From contig CP061009.1 of assembly GCA_025808375.1 (NCBI GenBank), forward strand, positions 1,302,001 to 1,366,000: 64,000 nucleotides of DNA, written 5' to 3'. Positions within the stretch are counted from its first letter, which is position 1; each line of letters opens with the position of its first letter. The stretch comes from Duncaniella muricolitica (GTDB taxonomy: Bacteria; Bacteroidota; Bacteroidia; Bacteroidales; Muribaculaceae). The position numbers were made by a program, and so were the translations under genes. This document shows, one piece after another, positions 33,494-42,414 of the stretch. The notes under the pieces were generated by a model. The model was not told the origin of the DNA. It saw only the letters and a program-made list of their open reading frames with translations, and did no database searches.

Positions 33494-33588
33494 AGCATAA
33501 ACTTACCGTCGCAATCCTACTTAGCGAGGCCTTATTAGGTCTGTTAAAGGTTTGGAAAAAGTTGAATGACACAAGAAAATTAATATAA
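33490..33588 (+). CDS. very small protein coupled to the preceding one
   Basis: GTG at 33490 overlaps the previous stop. The 32-residue product (MKHKLTVAILLSEALLGLLK and a basic tail) is an amphipathic or membrane helix. Supported only by overlap and composition. Confidence 0.35.
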   Translation: MKHKLTVAILLSEALLGLLKVWKKLNDTRKLI

Positions 33589-33652
33589 TCCTGTCATTTG
33601 GCTTTTTCTCTTTCTAAACGAGAATAATTAACCATAGTAAATCCATTTCAAC

Positions 33653-34675
33653 ATGGCAAACAACTCTTTGATGGTTCCCAACAGCGGTATCATCACCCAA
33701 CCCGTAGCATGGGAGGTTCAGGAGGCTCTGCATGACCCTTACACTGAACGTCATCCCAATTTTATTGAAGGCCCCTCCCATGAGATAAGCATGGAGGAAT
33801 TGACCTATCGAAACATCATCCCGACCTTCTCTGATAACTCTTTAACTATCAGTCATCAGAAATTCATCGAGACAGCACGCAAAGCTGCCGAAGTAATATT
33901 CGGTCAAGGGAACGTAACGCAAGCCGAAACAAGATGCAGCCATCCCATTATTGGCAGATTACCGTCGGCTCAGCATCTTAAAGCATCTGAGCTTAGAGAC
34001 GATCAGAAAACAATCTTCTTTCAACGTCTGGCTTGGATCGCTCAGATCTGCAACTTCACATCCTCAATCAATGGGCAAAGCGTAAGCCTAACAATCGGAG
34101 GAACACGAAGCTATCATGAGGATAAGCTATATGCTCGTCAGAATCCACAGCATTTTCGAATCTTTATCGGGTTTCGTGTCCGGGTCTGCTCTAATATGAT
34201 GCTCACCTGTGATGGTATGTCTGAAAATCTGCTTTGTATGACAGAGGCAGATATATTCCAGCACGCCTTCAACCTGTTCCAACATTTCAACGAGGTGAAG
34301 GAAGCGACCCTATACAATCTTGAAGCCCTGAACAAAACATGGCTTTCTCAGGAACAGTTCTGCAAGATAATCGGGAGACTGAGACTCTATCAGGCACTTC
34401 CCAATACTCAGCAGAAAGCATTACCTCAGATTCTCTTAGGAGATTCGGCAATAAATTCGGCTACACGCAACTATGTATCGGACAACAACTTCGGTATGGG
34501 CAACGGTGATGGCTCAATCTCATGTTGGCAGCTCATGCAGCTACTAAATGAGGCCGTGAAGAACAGTTATAGCGATCTGTGGATAGACCGCAACGCTAAC
34601 TGTACCTCATTCGCAACAGGAATAGCCAACGCCATAAACGGCACTGATGACTCCTATGGCTGGTTCCTGAACTAA
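33653..34675 (+). CDS. DUF3871-family protein
   Basis: The 340-residue protein matches the DUF3871 family of Bacteroidetes phages and mobile elements: NIIPTFSDNSLTISHQKFIE, CSHPIIGRLPSAQHL, LTIGGTRSYHEDKLY and IFIGFRVRVCSNMML. The family has no known role. It starts the plus-strand block of phage-like genes and is followed by its own terminator-like hairpin. Confidence 0.75.
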   Translation: MANNSLMVPNSGIITQPVAWEVQEALHDPYTERHPNFIEGPSHEISMEELTYRNIIPTFSDNSLTISHQKFIETARKAAEVIFGQGNVTQAETRCSHPIIGRLPSAQHLKASELRDDQKTIFFQRLAWIAQICNFTSSINGQSVSLTIGGTRSYHEDKLYARQNPQHFRIFIGFRVRVCSNMMLTCDGMSENLLCMTEADIFQHAFNLFQHFNEVKEATLYNLEALNKTWLSQEQFCKIIGRLRLYQALPNTQQKALPQILLGDSAINSATRNYVSDNNFGMGNGDGSISCWQLMQLLNEAVKNSYSDLWIDRNANCTSFATGIANAINGTDDSYGWFLN

Positions 34676-34686
34676 TCAATCAACGA

Positions 34687-34738
34687 AGGGAGGCTCTACA
34701 CTATAATAATCAAAAAGTGTGGGGGCTCTTTTCTTTTG
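34687..34738 (+). terminator. terminator-like hairpin after the DUF3871 gene
   Basis: A stem of about 15 pairs with several G-U pairs (left arm from 34687, right arm 34718-34732) ends in CTCTTTTCTTTTG. It resembles the hairpins at 36763, 40071 and 42999. Confidence 0.55.
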
Positions 34739-34763
34739 TCAAACCCTTCAAAATCATATATCA

Positions 34764-35510
34764 ATGAGTTCAGAAGATTTCGAATTGGCTCCCATGGTCC
34801 TCGACTTCAAGAGCCACGAAGAGAAAGCGGCTGAAAAATTCAATCAGCTTGCATCCCTCAATCTTAACGACAAGGCAGAATCAAAAAATGGCTTGTCTTA
34901 CGTTTCGTGGGCTAATGCCTGGAAAGCATTCAAAGAGGTTTACCCTACTGCCACTTACAAGGTGATAAACAATCCCCATACAAACCTTCCTTACTTCATC
35001 GACCCCGCCCTCGGTATTATGGTGTTCACGGAGGTCTCTGCTGATGGTCTTACCTACTCGATGTGGCTACCCGTAATGGATGGAGCCAACAAGGCAATGA
35101 AAACAGAATCCTATACCTATCAGGTGTGGGACAAGTTCAAGAAAGCGTATGTGGAAAAGAAAGTGGAAGCAGCCACTATGTTCGACATCAACAAGACCTT
35201 GATGAGATGTCTCGTCAAAAACCTGAGTATGTTTGGATTGGCACTCTACATCTATGCAGGTGAAGATCTACCAGAAACGATGGAAACAACCCAAGAGGAA
35301 GATCAGGCTCAACAACAGCCCAAACCTCAGAGGAAGCAACGCAAAGCCAGTAATGATCCTTACGCCGGGATAAAGGCAGCAATCAATGCAACACAATCAA
35401 CCCAAGAGCTGACAGACCTTTATCGTCAGCATGAGAACGAAGTAAAGGGTAATCCCCAGATACTCGCTCTCTTCACAACCCGAAAGGAACAGCTCTTAAA
35501 TGCAGCATAA
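34764..35510 (+). CDS. Sak-type single-strand annealing protein (DUF1071)
   Basis: The central region (LSYVSWANAWKAFKEVYPTA, then YKVINNPHTNLPYF, GIMVFTEVSADGLTYSMWLP, TMFDINKTLMRCLVKNLSMFG) is the DUF1071/Sak annealing domain of phage recombination systems. It coats and anneals single-stranded DNA. The tail is Gln/Lys-rich with a short C-terminal helix domain. The ATG at 34764 is used rather than the open frame from 34719, which overlaps the upstream hairpin. It is paired with a nuclease gene, as annealing protein and exonuclease are in Red-type systems. Confidence 0.8.
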   Translation: MSSEDFELAPMVLDFKSHEEKAAEKFNQLASLNLNDKAESKNGLSYVSWANAWKAFKEVYPTATYKVINNPHTNLPYFIDPALGIMVFTEVSADGLTYSMWLPVMDGANKAMKTESYTYQVWDKFKKAYVEKKVEAATMFDINKTLMRCLVKNLSMFGLALYIYAGEDLPETMETTQEEDQAQQQPKPQRKQRKASNDPYAGIKAAINATQSTQELTDLYRQHENEVKGNPQILALFTTRKEQLLNAA

Positions 35511-35514
35511 TCAA

Positions 35515-36453
35515 ATGGTAACAAAACGAATAAAACTCAAACAATGTAGCGTGGTCTTTAATGAGGAAGATCACACCTACTATCTGCCTGAGAAAGACAA
35601 ATATCTGTCAGGCATAACAGGGATGCTCGAAAGACAGCTTTTCCCTGACACCTACGCCGGTATTCCAGAAGCCATAATAAGACAGGCTGCGGAGTACGGT
35701 TCGGCTGTTCACCAATCGATTGAGGATTTCGATATGGACTGGACTAACGACGGAACACAAGAGGTCGCAGATTACATAAGCCAGACTACAGAGAATGGCT
35801 TGGTACATGAAACCTCAGAGTATCTGATAACCGATGGTGAGAACTATGCCTCGATGATTGACAAGGTGTATCGTGTTGATGAAACCACATTCGACATTGG
35901 AGACATCAAGACCTATGGTGTAATGACTCCGGATAAAAGAGAGAAAGCTCGTTGGCAGCTGAGTGTATATGCGTATCTCTTTGAATTACAAAACAAAAAA
36001 GCAAAGGTTAGACGCATCTTCATCCTTCATATCCGGAACAAAGCAAAGAAGGATGGCACATTCGACCATATCTCTGACTTCATTGAGCTTGTCAGAATCC
36101 CTTCCGAGATTGTCAAAGAACTTCTCTTGGCGGATTCAAAGGGTGAACAGTTCTCAAATCCCTATGCAATTCCTGAAGATATTCGTCAACAGGAATCAGT
36201 CATCCGTCAACTCATTCAGGCCAAACAAGATGCTGAAACTCGACTCAACAGTATCAAGGCCCGAATACTCTCACTCATGGAAGCTCAAGATATCAAATCG
36301 TGGTGTACTGAGACCATGCGAATCACTAGGAAATTACCTACAACCCGAAGCTCCTTTTCACTGGCTGACTTCAAAGAGGCTCACTCAGACATCGATATTG
36401 AGCCATATATGAAGACAAGTCAAGTGGCCGGGAGTCTCACAATCGCAATCTGA
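35515..36453 (+). CDS. RecB/Cas4-like PD-(D/E)XK exonuclease
   Basis: Residues for a RecB-type nuclease are visible: EYGSAVHQSIEDF (His), MIDKVYRVDETTFDIGDIKT (Asp, then DIKT for the D-x-K part) and ARWQLSVYAYLFEL (the Q-xxx-Y motif). The C-terminal third has a coiled coil (ESVIRQLIQAKQDAETRLNS). It should be the exonuclease partner of the annealing protein. An earlier ATG at 35500 would overlap the previous gene by 11 bases and is also possible. Confidence 0.78.
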   Translation: MVTKRIKLKQCSVVFNEEDHTYYLPEKDKYLSGITGMLERQLFPDTYAGIPEAIIRQAAEYGSAVHQSIEDFDMDWTNDGTQEVADYISQTTENGLVHETSEYLITDGENYASMIDKVYRVDETTFDIGDIKTYGVMTPDKREKARWQLSVYAYLFELQNKKAKVRRIFILHIRNKAKKDGTFDHISDFIELVRIPSEIVKELLLADSKGEQFSNPYAIPEDIRQQESVIRQLIQAKQDAETRLNSIKARILSLMEAQDIKSWCTETMRITRKLPTTRSSFSLADFKEAHSDIDIEPYMKTSQVAGSLTIAI

Positions 36454-36456
36454 CCT

Positions 36457-36732
36457 ATGGATGTAATGGTAAATCCAAACGACCGCGAATTTCAGGCAGC
36501 TAAGATGATGGAGGATTTCATCAATGATTATGGCTGGAATCCTGACAAATTCGCTAAAGCCTGCTGTAATATGCACAGGACACTCCAGCAGTCCCTATTC
36601 AGAACCATCGTGAGGGTACTTATCGCCTTTGCTGACGAGAACAGAGGGACGGATCCACGAAACGAAGCGAGCAAGGAAGGCTCGCAACGTATCCTTGATG
36701 TGCTTAGAGAAATCCATGCACCATTCATATAG
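36457..36732 (+). CDS. small unknown protein after the nuclease
   Basis: A soluble helical protein of 91 residues (MMEDFINDYGWNPDKFAKAC, with a cysteine pair). It starts three bases after the nuclease stop, so it is likely part of the same transcript. A hairpin at 36763-36810 follows. Family unknown. Confidence 0.6.
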   Translation: MDVMVNPNDREFQAAKMMEDFINDYGWNPDKFAKACCNMHRTLQQSLFRTIVRVLIAFADENRGTDPRNEASKEGSQRILDVLREIHAPFI

Positions 36733-36762
36733 GGCTTGAAACATAGCCAATACCTTTCGAAG

Positions 36763-36810
36763 AGGGAGGCAAGTCATCTTAACTGGTGGCCTGTCTCCCT
36801 TTCTTTTTTG
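36763..36810 (+). terminator. terminator after the recombination genes
   Basis: AGGGAGGCA (36763-36771) pairs with TGTCTCCCT (36792-36800), followed by TTCTTTTTT. Confidence 0.65.
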
Positions 36811-36832
36811 TATAACTCTAAATTTCAGAGAA

Positions 36833-38371
36833 ATGCTACTATTCCCATTTAAAAATTACGAAGAGTTTAAAGAACTTTTCGGCATAACACAGCATGGGAA
36901 CGGAGTAAAGTCAAGAAAAAACCGCATACTCCTTTCCTATCTGAAACAACCCGGACTATTGAGAAAGGTCCGTGAGACCGGGGATTACTCCTTAATCAAC
37001 ATACATTCAATGGCAGAACTGCGTCAGATTATACTTGACCATATTCAGCAGTCAGGAAAAGATGATGCGGCACTTCCATACGAAATGCAGATAAAAAATT
37101 ACTCATTCTGGTCTGACAAATATCGTACTGATGGAAAGAAAGGCGTGACTCTTGACGGAGACACCAGGGCTATCAGATACATCAACATGGAATCCAACCG
37201 CGACTATAAAATGAAATGTGGGAAGATGTTCAATCATCTGATCAATGCCACAGAATTTGGTCGTAGTCTCCCGGTTCAGGTAACAACTTTCTTGTGTGAA
37301 GAACTTACGATGGAATGGTGCAGTCATAATGCACTGTTCAATGGCATGGAGCTTCATATCGATGAAGATTTTGAAAGAATCTATAACTCTGACTATTGCA
37401 AGGGTGATTTTCATTCGTGCATGGTTGATAAGGGACACGATTCATTCTACTCCTATCACGTCAAAGGCTGCAAGGCCGCCTATCTCCAGAATGAAGAGGG
37501 CATGATAATAGTCCGAGCGATAATCTTCACTGCCTACGATGACAAAGGAAAATCATACCAAGTCTGCGAAAGGCAATACTCAACAGACTGCGATGACGTA
37601 CTGAAACGAATGTTGGTGGACAGGCTGATTATGGAAGGTGAAATCCAACTTTTCAAAAGAATAGGAGCTGGGTGTAGCGAAGCGACTGCATTTGTCGGAA
37701 TCAATGGAGAAGATAGAAGCGACTTGAAACTTTACATTGAGTTAGATCACTTCTATTCATACTCAACCTGCTCATACATGGATAGTTTCAAATGGGTGAA
37801 TTTCCATAACCAGAGAGCATATAATTATGATAATGGCCAATGGGATGAAATGATTGACATAACAGATGGAACAATAGATGACTATCATGGCGAGAATGAT
37901 AATGACGATGGCCCGGATCAATATGACGATTACCATGAGTATTACGCCTACGATACTCAACTCTGCTACCTTCATGGAGCCGAAATCTATGTTGATAGTG
38001 ATAATCTGGAAGACTTTATCTGGATTGAAGGCGAAGGAGAGTATCACCACAAGGATGATGTGACCCAGTGTGATGCTTGTGGTAAATGGATTGTAAAAAA
38101 AGAAGATGCCACCTACAATTCAGAGGCCGAAGCCTATTTCTGTGATGACAAGTGTGAGGCGAAGTATATCAAGGAGAACTTTATCTATTCTGAATACGAT
38201 GATGACTACTTCTGGCATGAAGAGGATGTCACAAAAATCAACGTATGGAGTGATGAAGAGCAGACCTATAAGGTAATCACCATCAGCAAGCTCTCACTGC
38301 AACAATTAATAAACAGCCGTAAAGTCTTTGGAGCCAATCAGACATGGTTTATCCTAGATAACGCGGCATAA
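36833..38371 (+). CDS. large unknown protein with C-terminal zinc-binding segment
   Basis: The 512-residue protein is acidic, with no signal or membrane helix. Its C-terminal part carries CDACGKWIVKKEDA and FCDDKCEAKYI, a probable four-cysteine zinc site; the segment before it is very rich in Asp, Tyr and His. The N-terminal half is not recognised. Proteins of this kind occur in Bacteroidales phages. A role in DNA handling is possible only by context. Confidence 0.6.
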   Translation: MLLFPFKNYEEFKELFGITQHGNGVKSRKNRILLSYLKQPGLLRKVRETGDYSLINIHSMAELRQIILDHIQQSGKDDAALPYEMQIKNYSFWSDKYRTDGKKGVTLDGDTRAIRYINMESNRDYKMKCGKMFNHLINATEFGRSLPVQVTTFLCEELTMEWCSHNALFNGMELHIDEDFERIYNSDYCKGDFHSCMVDKGHDSFYSYHVKGCKAAYLQNEEGMIIVRAIIFTAYDDKGKSYQVCERQYSTDCDDVLKRMLVDRLIMEGEIQLFKRIGAGCSEATAFVGINGEDRSDLKLYIELDHFYSYSTCSYMDSFKWVNFHNQRAYNYDNGQWDEMIDITDGTIDDYHGENDNDDGPDQYDDYHEYYAYDTQLCYLHGAEIYVDSDNLEDFIWIEGEGEYHHKDDVTQCDACGKWIVKKEDATYNSEAEAYFCDDKCEAKYIKENFIYSEYDDDYFWHEEDVTKINVWSDEEQTYKVITISKLSLQQLINSRKVFGANQTWFILDNAA

Positions 38372-38386
38372 AAAAACAAACGAACA

Positions 38387-39415
38387 ATGAACACAAAACT
38401 AAATTACGGACTGCTGAAAAAGCTTTATGCTATTCACAGCCCAAGCGGAAAGGAGGACAAGATGATAAAGTTCCTCATTTCTTATATCAAATCCCTGCAC
38501 GGCGATATAAGTCTGGGTAGGGATGCCTATGGCAATATCTATGCAATTAAAGGTGAATCAGTGACTTACCCCGCAATCGTAGCTCACCTTGACCAGATTA
38601 GTTGCTGTCCTCACCCTCGTGATTTCAAACCGACAGAGACAAGAGATCTCATTTTCGGATACTCGTCCAAGGAACACACTTTCTGTAATCTTGGGGCGGA
38701 TGACAAAAATGGAATATTCATCATTTTAGAAGCTCTCAAAAAGTATGATTGTATAAAGGTGGCTCTATTTAGGGAGGAAGAGTGTGGCTGTAATGGCTCA
38801 AATCATGCGGAAATGAAATTCTTTGAGGACTGTAGGTTCGTTCTACAATGTGACAGAAAAGGAAATTCTGACTTAATAACCTCTATTGGTGGTACTGACT
38901 TATGCTCGGAGGCATTCATTCAAGCCATAGACCCAGAGCGATTTAACTACATCCCCGCTGTTGGGATGATGACTGATGTTGAGACCTTGAAAGAAAAGGG
39001 TCTCTCTGTATCTGCCGTGAATATATCATGCGGTTATTACAATCCTCATCAGAGTGAGGAAATCACAGTTAAGAGAGACCTAGAGGGATGCTGGAAGCTC
39101 GTTCAGCATATCATCGAGGATTGTACCGAAGTCTATCCCCACGAAGTTGGAGAAAATGGATATTATGGATTTTATGACGAATGGGAGCTTGAAAGTGAGC
39201 TATATGACTTTATTCAGCAAGACCCTTCTCTTACAGGAGCTGATCTTTACGATATGTACCACACCAATTTTCCCAGACTGAAAATAGAGGACTTTGAGCG
39301 TATCGTAGAAGAATATCGCCTAATGTATGTTGATGAAACGGAAGAATCAATAACACCCCATCATACTTTTCTGACCAATGGCAAAGAAAACGACAAGGAA
39401 GACTACATCTTCTAA
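38387..39415 (+). CDS. M20/M28/M42-like metallopeptidase in phage-type block
   Basis: The first 240 residues show a di-zinc peptidase pattern: YPAIVAHLDQ (His67, Asp69), NLGADDKNGIF (bridging Asp), LFREEECGCNGS (Glu pair) and a later His in PHQSEEI. This is the order of aminopeptidases and tripeptidases of the M20/M42 clan. The C-terminal part is an extra helical domain. A soluble peptidase is unusual in a mobile element; it may process a host peptide or have lost activity. It is 15 bases after the preceding gene. Confidence 0.65.
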   Translation: MNTKLNYGLLKKLYAIHSPSGKEDKMIKFLISYIKSLHGDISLGRDAYGNIYAIKGESVTYPAIVAHLDQISCCPHPRDFKPTETRDLIFGYSSKEHTFCNLGADDKNGIFIILEALKKYDCIKVALFREEECGCNGSNHAEMKFFEDCRFVLQCDRKGNSDLITSIGGTDLCSEAFIQAIDPERFNYIPAVGMMTDVETLKEKGLSVSAVNISCGYYNPHQSEEITVKRDLEGCWKLVQHIIEDCTEVYPHEVGENGYYGFYDEWELESELYDFIQQDPSLTGADLYDMYHTNFPRLKIEDFERIVEEYRLMYVDETEESITPHHTFLTNGKENDKEDYIF

Positions 39416-39584
39416 GCTCACCATCGAGCATCGCGGCCCCTCTATCTTTGAGATAGCCCATCACGTTCATCATACTTTTTCAAGAAGTTGTGCCTATTGT
39501 GGCCGACTTATGACACCAAGCGACGTAAACGATTATGGCACCCTATGTGAACGCTGTTACCCAAAAGAATACTATAACGACTGA
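39378..39584 (+). CDS. small zinc-ribbon protein
   Basis: A 68-residue basic protein with CAYCGRLMTPSDVNDYGTLC and a further Cys in ERCYPKE, a clear treble-clef type C4 site. It overlaps the end of the peptidase gene by 38 bases in another frame. The cysteine pattern makes it a real gene; the role may be nucleic-acid binding. Confidence 0.6.
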   Translation: MAKKTTRKTTSSKLTIEHRGPSIFEIAHHVHHTFSRSCAYCGRLMTPSDVNDYGTLCERCYPKEYYND

Positions 39585-39589
39585 AAACT

Positions 39590-40051
39590 ATGAATATCAA
39601 CAAAATCATCTTTTCACGGACAGCACCGGCTAAGAAGGTCGGGATTATAAAAAATCTCACTATTCCCGAACTGCTGTCAATTAACTATGCCACCATCCTG
39701 CGAGTGGTGAAAGAGTCTGGAACAAAACAATCCAATTCCAGAAACAAGACTTTCAGAATGACAAGACCTGTCAGTAATGATTGGAATGCTGAGTTTCAAG
39801 GTCTGAATCTGTTTCATGGTAAACTCTTTGCAGACATATACCTCCAGTATGACTCAACTGATACCAACGTCAGTGTCCCATTCGAAGATTTCCTGAAAAA
39901 AGGAGATTTCAGAGATTCAATCACCAGACCTGACAGATACAACAATCCCCAGACATATTATTTCACTTTTCGAGAAATTGATAAGGCGATCGTACTGGGG
40001 AGGCTGCTCATGGATTATCTCAACAGAAAATACAAAGACAAGTTGGGTTAA
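39590..40051 (+). CDS. unknown protein
   Basis: A 153-residue basic soluble protein (FSRTAPAKKVGIIKNLTIPE near the start). It follows the zinc-ribbon gene by five bases and precedes a terminator. Family not recognised. Confidence 0.55.
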   Translation: MNINKIIFSRTAPAKKVGIIKNLTIPELLSINYATILRVVKESGTKQSNSRNKTFRMTRPVSNDWNAEFQGLNLFHGKLFADIYLQYDSTDTNVSVPFEDFLKKGDFRDSITRPDRYNNPQTYYFTFREIDKAIVLGRLLMDYLNRKYKDKLG

Positions 40052-40070
40052 TCTGTCCTGACCAATGGAA

Positions 40071-40107
40071 GGGAGAACTGAATAACACCGGTTCTCTCTT
40101 CTTTTTG
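40071..40107 (+). terminator. terminator before the resolvase gene
   Basis: GGGAGAAC (40071-40078) pairs with GTTCTCTC (40091-40098), followed by TTCTTTTTG. Confidence 0.75.
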
Positions 40108-40193
40108 TGTTCAAATCGCCGATGTGTTCAAATAAATCTATAACGCCATTTGAATACGCTTCGGTGTTGTAACCATAAAATACAAAGATTAAA

Positions 40194-40862
40194 ATGGAAA
40201 CGAAACAAGCGATCATCTATGCCCGAGTCTCCAGCGTGGGCGATAGACAAAGTACAGAACGTCAGATTTCAGACCTTTCCAGATATGCAGAATATTCAAA
40301 TCTCACAGTTGTCAAGATATTTGAGGAACACATATCCGGAGCAAAACGGAATACTGAGCGACCTGTATTATTGGAGGCTATCGAATATGCCAAATCCAAC
40401 AATATCACCCAGATTCTGATTTCTGAGTTATCGCGTCTTGGCAGAAACGCCTTTGAGGTATTATCAACCGTCAAGGAGATGATAGACGCAGGAATCAACA
40501 TCTACTTCCAAAAAGAGCAGTTCACCTTACTGGATGAAGAAGGTAAACCGAGCCTTTTCGCTCCTGTAATGATTGCGACACTCTCCACTTGTGCCCAACT
40601 TGAAAGAGAGAACATCAAATTCAGACTCAATTCCGGCAGGGCTAACTATATCGCCAAAGGTGGTAGGCTCGGAAGAAAGAAAGGCTCAATCAAATCAGAG
40701 GAAACCTTGCGAGAGCAATACAAGGATGTCATAACGCTATTGAAGAAAGGCTATTCAGTGAGAAACATCGCCAAACTTCAAGGCATAGGCATATCAACAG
40801 TTCAACGAATCAAAAATCAATTCATAAATACTACTGGTGCGATAAAAATCGCGTTCGTTTAG
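40194..40862 (+). CDS. serine recombinase (resolvase/invertase type), tail altered by IS
   Basis: Small serine recombinase of 222 residues. Catalytic Ser13 is in IIYARVSSVGDRQ; LISELSRLGRN is the family segment with the key Arg; GRLGRKKGS begins the linker to a C-terminal helix-turn-helix (LLKKGYSVRNIAKLQGIGIS). The last eight residues (GAIKIAFV) come from the inverted repeat of an IS at 40836. Without the IS the protein would end NTTNS with a stop in the right flank, so only the extreme tail changed. It may resolve element dimers or invert a segment. Confidence 0.85.
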   Translation: METKQAIIYARVSSVGDRQSTERQISDLSRYAEYSNLTVVKIFEEHISGAKRNTERPVLLEAIEYAKSNNITQILISELSRLGRNAFEVLSTVKEMIDAGINIYFQKEQFTLLDEEGKPSLFAPVMIATLSTCAQLERENIKFRLNSGRANYIAKGGRLGRKKGSIKSEETLREQYKDVITLLKKGYSVRNIAKLQGIGISTVQRIKNQFINTTGAIKIAFV

Positions 40863-42157
40863 AAATCATCAAATAAAGAGAGTTCTTTGACATTTTGGTT
40901 TGAATTGGTTGATGGGTCTTGCTTGGTTATAAGCTGTCGCAGTTCGACACGCTCCAACGCAGAAATTCTGATCAAGGTCGCCACCTCGGTAATAGAATAG
41001 CAGCTGTTATAATAGGCTTTTATTCTTGCTACCGTCAGATAAGAGATGATGGCAGTCCAAAGGTGGACTTTAACAGCATTTTCGGAGAACCCCCAAAGGT
41101 TCTTGATGACAATGTTCTGCTTAATCCACTTGAAGAAAACCTCAATATCCCAGCGGTGGCGATAAAGATTTGTGATTTCCAATGCGCTGATTTCAAAATT
41201 ATTGGATATAAAATCAACAATGGCATCATTGTCCGGATCATATACTCGTACGAATCTCATATCCTCAGGATAGAGTTTGCAGGACTTGTATCCGGTGACA
41301 CGGATCCGAGAGTCTTCTATGATACTCGGGGTCGTATCGGGGACAGCCAACTGCTCGATTGTTGTAAACTTCATGTTCTCTTTTGGACGTGACACCCAGA
41401 ATGCCTGCGACTGATGAAATTTGAACAGTGCCTTGAAGTCAACATACGCCTTGTCCATTACATAAAAAGCGAATGGTTCCGGTGTGAGCATGTCGAGTTC
41501 GTTACTGTCATGCCATTTACCATCAGTGATATGGATGTTGGCAGGTATACTTCCTCGTAAATCAAGTAAAGTATGCATTTTAACCGCGCCCTTGCTGTAT
41601 TTGCCCAACGCCCACGCTGCGAGTTTTATGCTTGTGGATATGGTCGTGGAGTCCAACGCATAAATTACGTTGTCTATGGTTATCTCTGTGAGTTGAACCT
41701 TTGAATACATTGGTCTAACCAATCCGATAAGATAAAACCCAAGGCCCTCAAAAATACGATAATCCCGGCTTTCGTTGGCGCGTGACAACGATGTGTGGTT
41801 TACGGTATTGCGAAAACCGAGGTGATATAGGATTTTCGAGTGGGCGTCCAAGCATAGGCAAATATCTCGAAGTGAATCACATCCTGTCAATTGACCGAAG
41901 AGCAGATGAAGGAGGTGGTTGTAACTGGTGAGATTCTTTACATGCCAATCGCCTTTATATTGCTTTACCAGCTTATCGAACCGGTAGCGCGGTATAAACT
42001 CGATGACTTGGGAGAACACGAACTTTCCTTGATTCATAATCTTGATGCTTCTGAACAACAAGACTAATAAACCAAATTCAAATCAAAAAATCAATGCACT
42101 CTTGTATTTGACTAAATACTAATATATTAATCGCAGTGGTTGGATTTTTATCGCACC
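40836..42157. mobile_element. IS4-family insertion sequence
   Basis: Perfect 15-base terminal inverted repeats (GGTGCGATAAAAATC at 40836-40850 and its complement at 42143-42157) bound 1322 bases with one transposase gene. The flanks carry ACTACT at 40830-40835 and 42158-42163, a 6-base target duplication. The repeat may be one base longer (TGGTGC) with a shorter duplication. Confidence 0.9.
40859..42061 (-). CDS. IS4-family transposase (DUF4372 type)
   Basis: A 400-residue DDE transposase. The N-terminal DUF4372-like region (IEFIPRYRFDKLVKQYKGD) is followed by the DDE core: YALDSTTIS (first Asp), FYVMDKAYVDF (second Asp) and the YRHRWDIEVFFKWIKQ signature (Glu). It appears intact, so the IS may be active. 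ATGs at 42061 and 42037 are both possible starts; the second begins MNQGKFVFSQ. Confidence 0.9.
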   Translation of the reverse strand: MLFRSIKIMNQGKFVFSQVIEFIPRYRFDKLVKQYKGDWHVKNLTSYNHLLHLLFGQLTGCDSLRDICLCLDAHSKILYHLGFRNTVNHTSLSRANESRDYRIFEGLGFYLIGLVRPMYSKVQLTEITIDNVIYALDSTTISTSIKLAAWALGKYSKGAVKMHTLLDLRGSIPANIHITDGKWHDSNELDMLTPEPFAFYVMDKAYVDFKALFKFHQSQAFWVSRPKENMKFTTIEQLAVPDTTPSIIEDSRIRVTGYKSCKLYPEDMRFVRVYDPDNDAIVDFISNNFEISALEITNLYRHRWDIEVFFKWIKQNIVIKNLWGFSENAVKVHLWTAIISYLTVARIKAYYNSCYSITEVATLIRISALERVELRQLITKQDPSTNSNQNVKELSLFDDF

Positions 42158-42186
42158 ACTACTAATTCATAAACAACAAATAATCC

Positions 42187-42414
42187 ATGGAAACAAACTA
42201 TGTAATCATCCTCAACTTCTGTGGTGGCTATCTCAATATCATACACCTCACAGAACAGGAGAAAAAAGAATCTGAAAAATATGAGGATTTTGAAACATTC
42301 CTCAGTACCCTCGAAGAAAAGTATGGATTCAGGCTTAAAGACTGCCAGTGGATGACAACTGAGAGCCTGAATATCTATCGTTACGAAAACGGAAAGGAGG
42401 TTGATCATGCCTAA
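42187..42414 (+). CDS. small unknown protein downstream of the IS
   Basis: A 75-residue soluble protein (METNYVIILNFCGGYLNIIH) that overlaps the next gene by a few bases. Before the IS came in it stood about 20 bases after the resolvase stop. Such proteins are common in phage-like islands of Bacteroidales; role unknown. Confidence 0.55.
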   Translation: METNYVIILNFCGGYLNIIHLTEQEKKESEKYEDFETFLSTLEEKYGFRLKDCQWMTTESLNIYRYENGKEVDHA

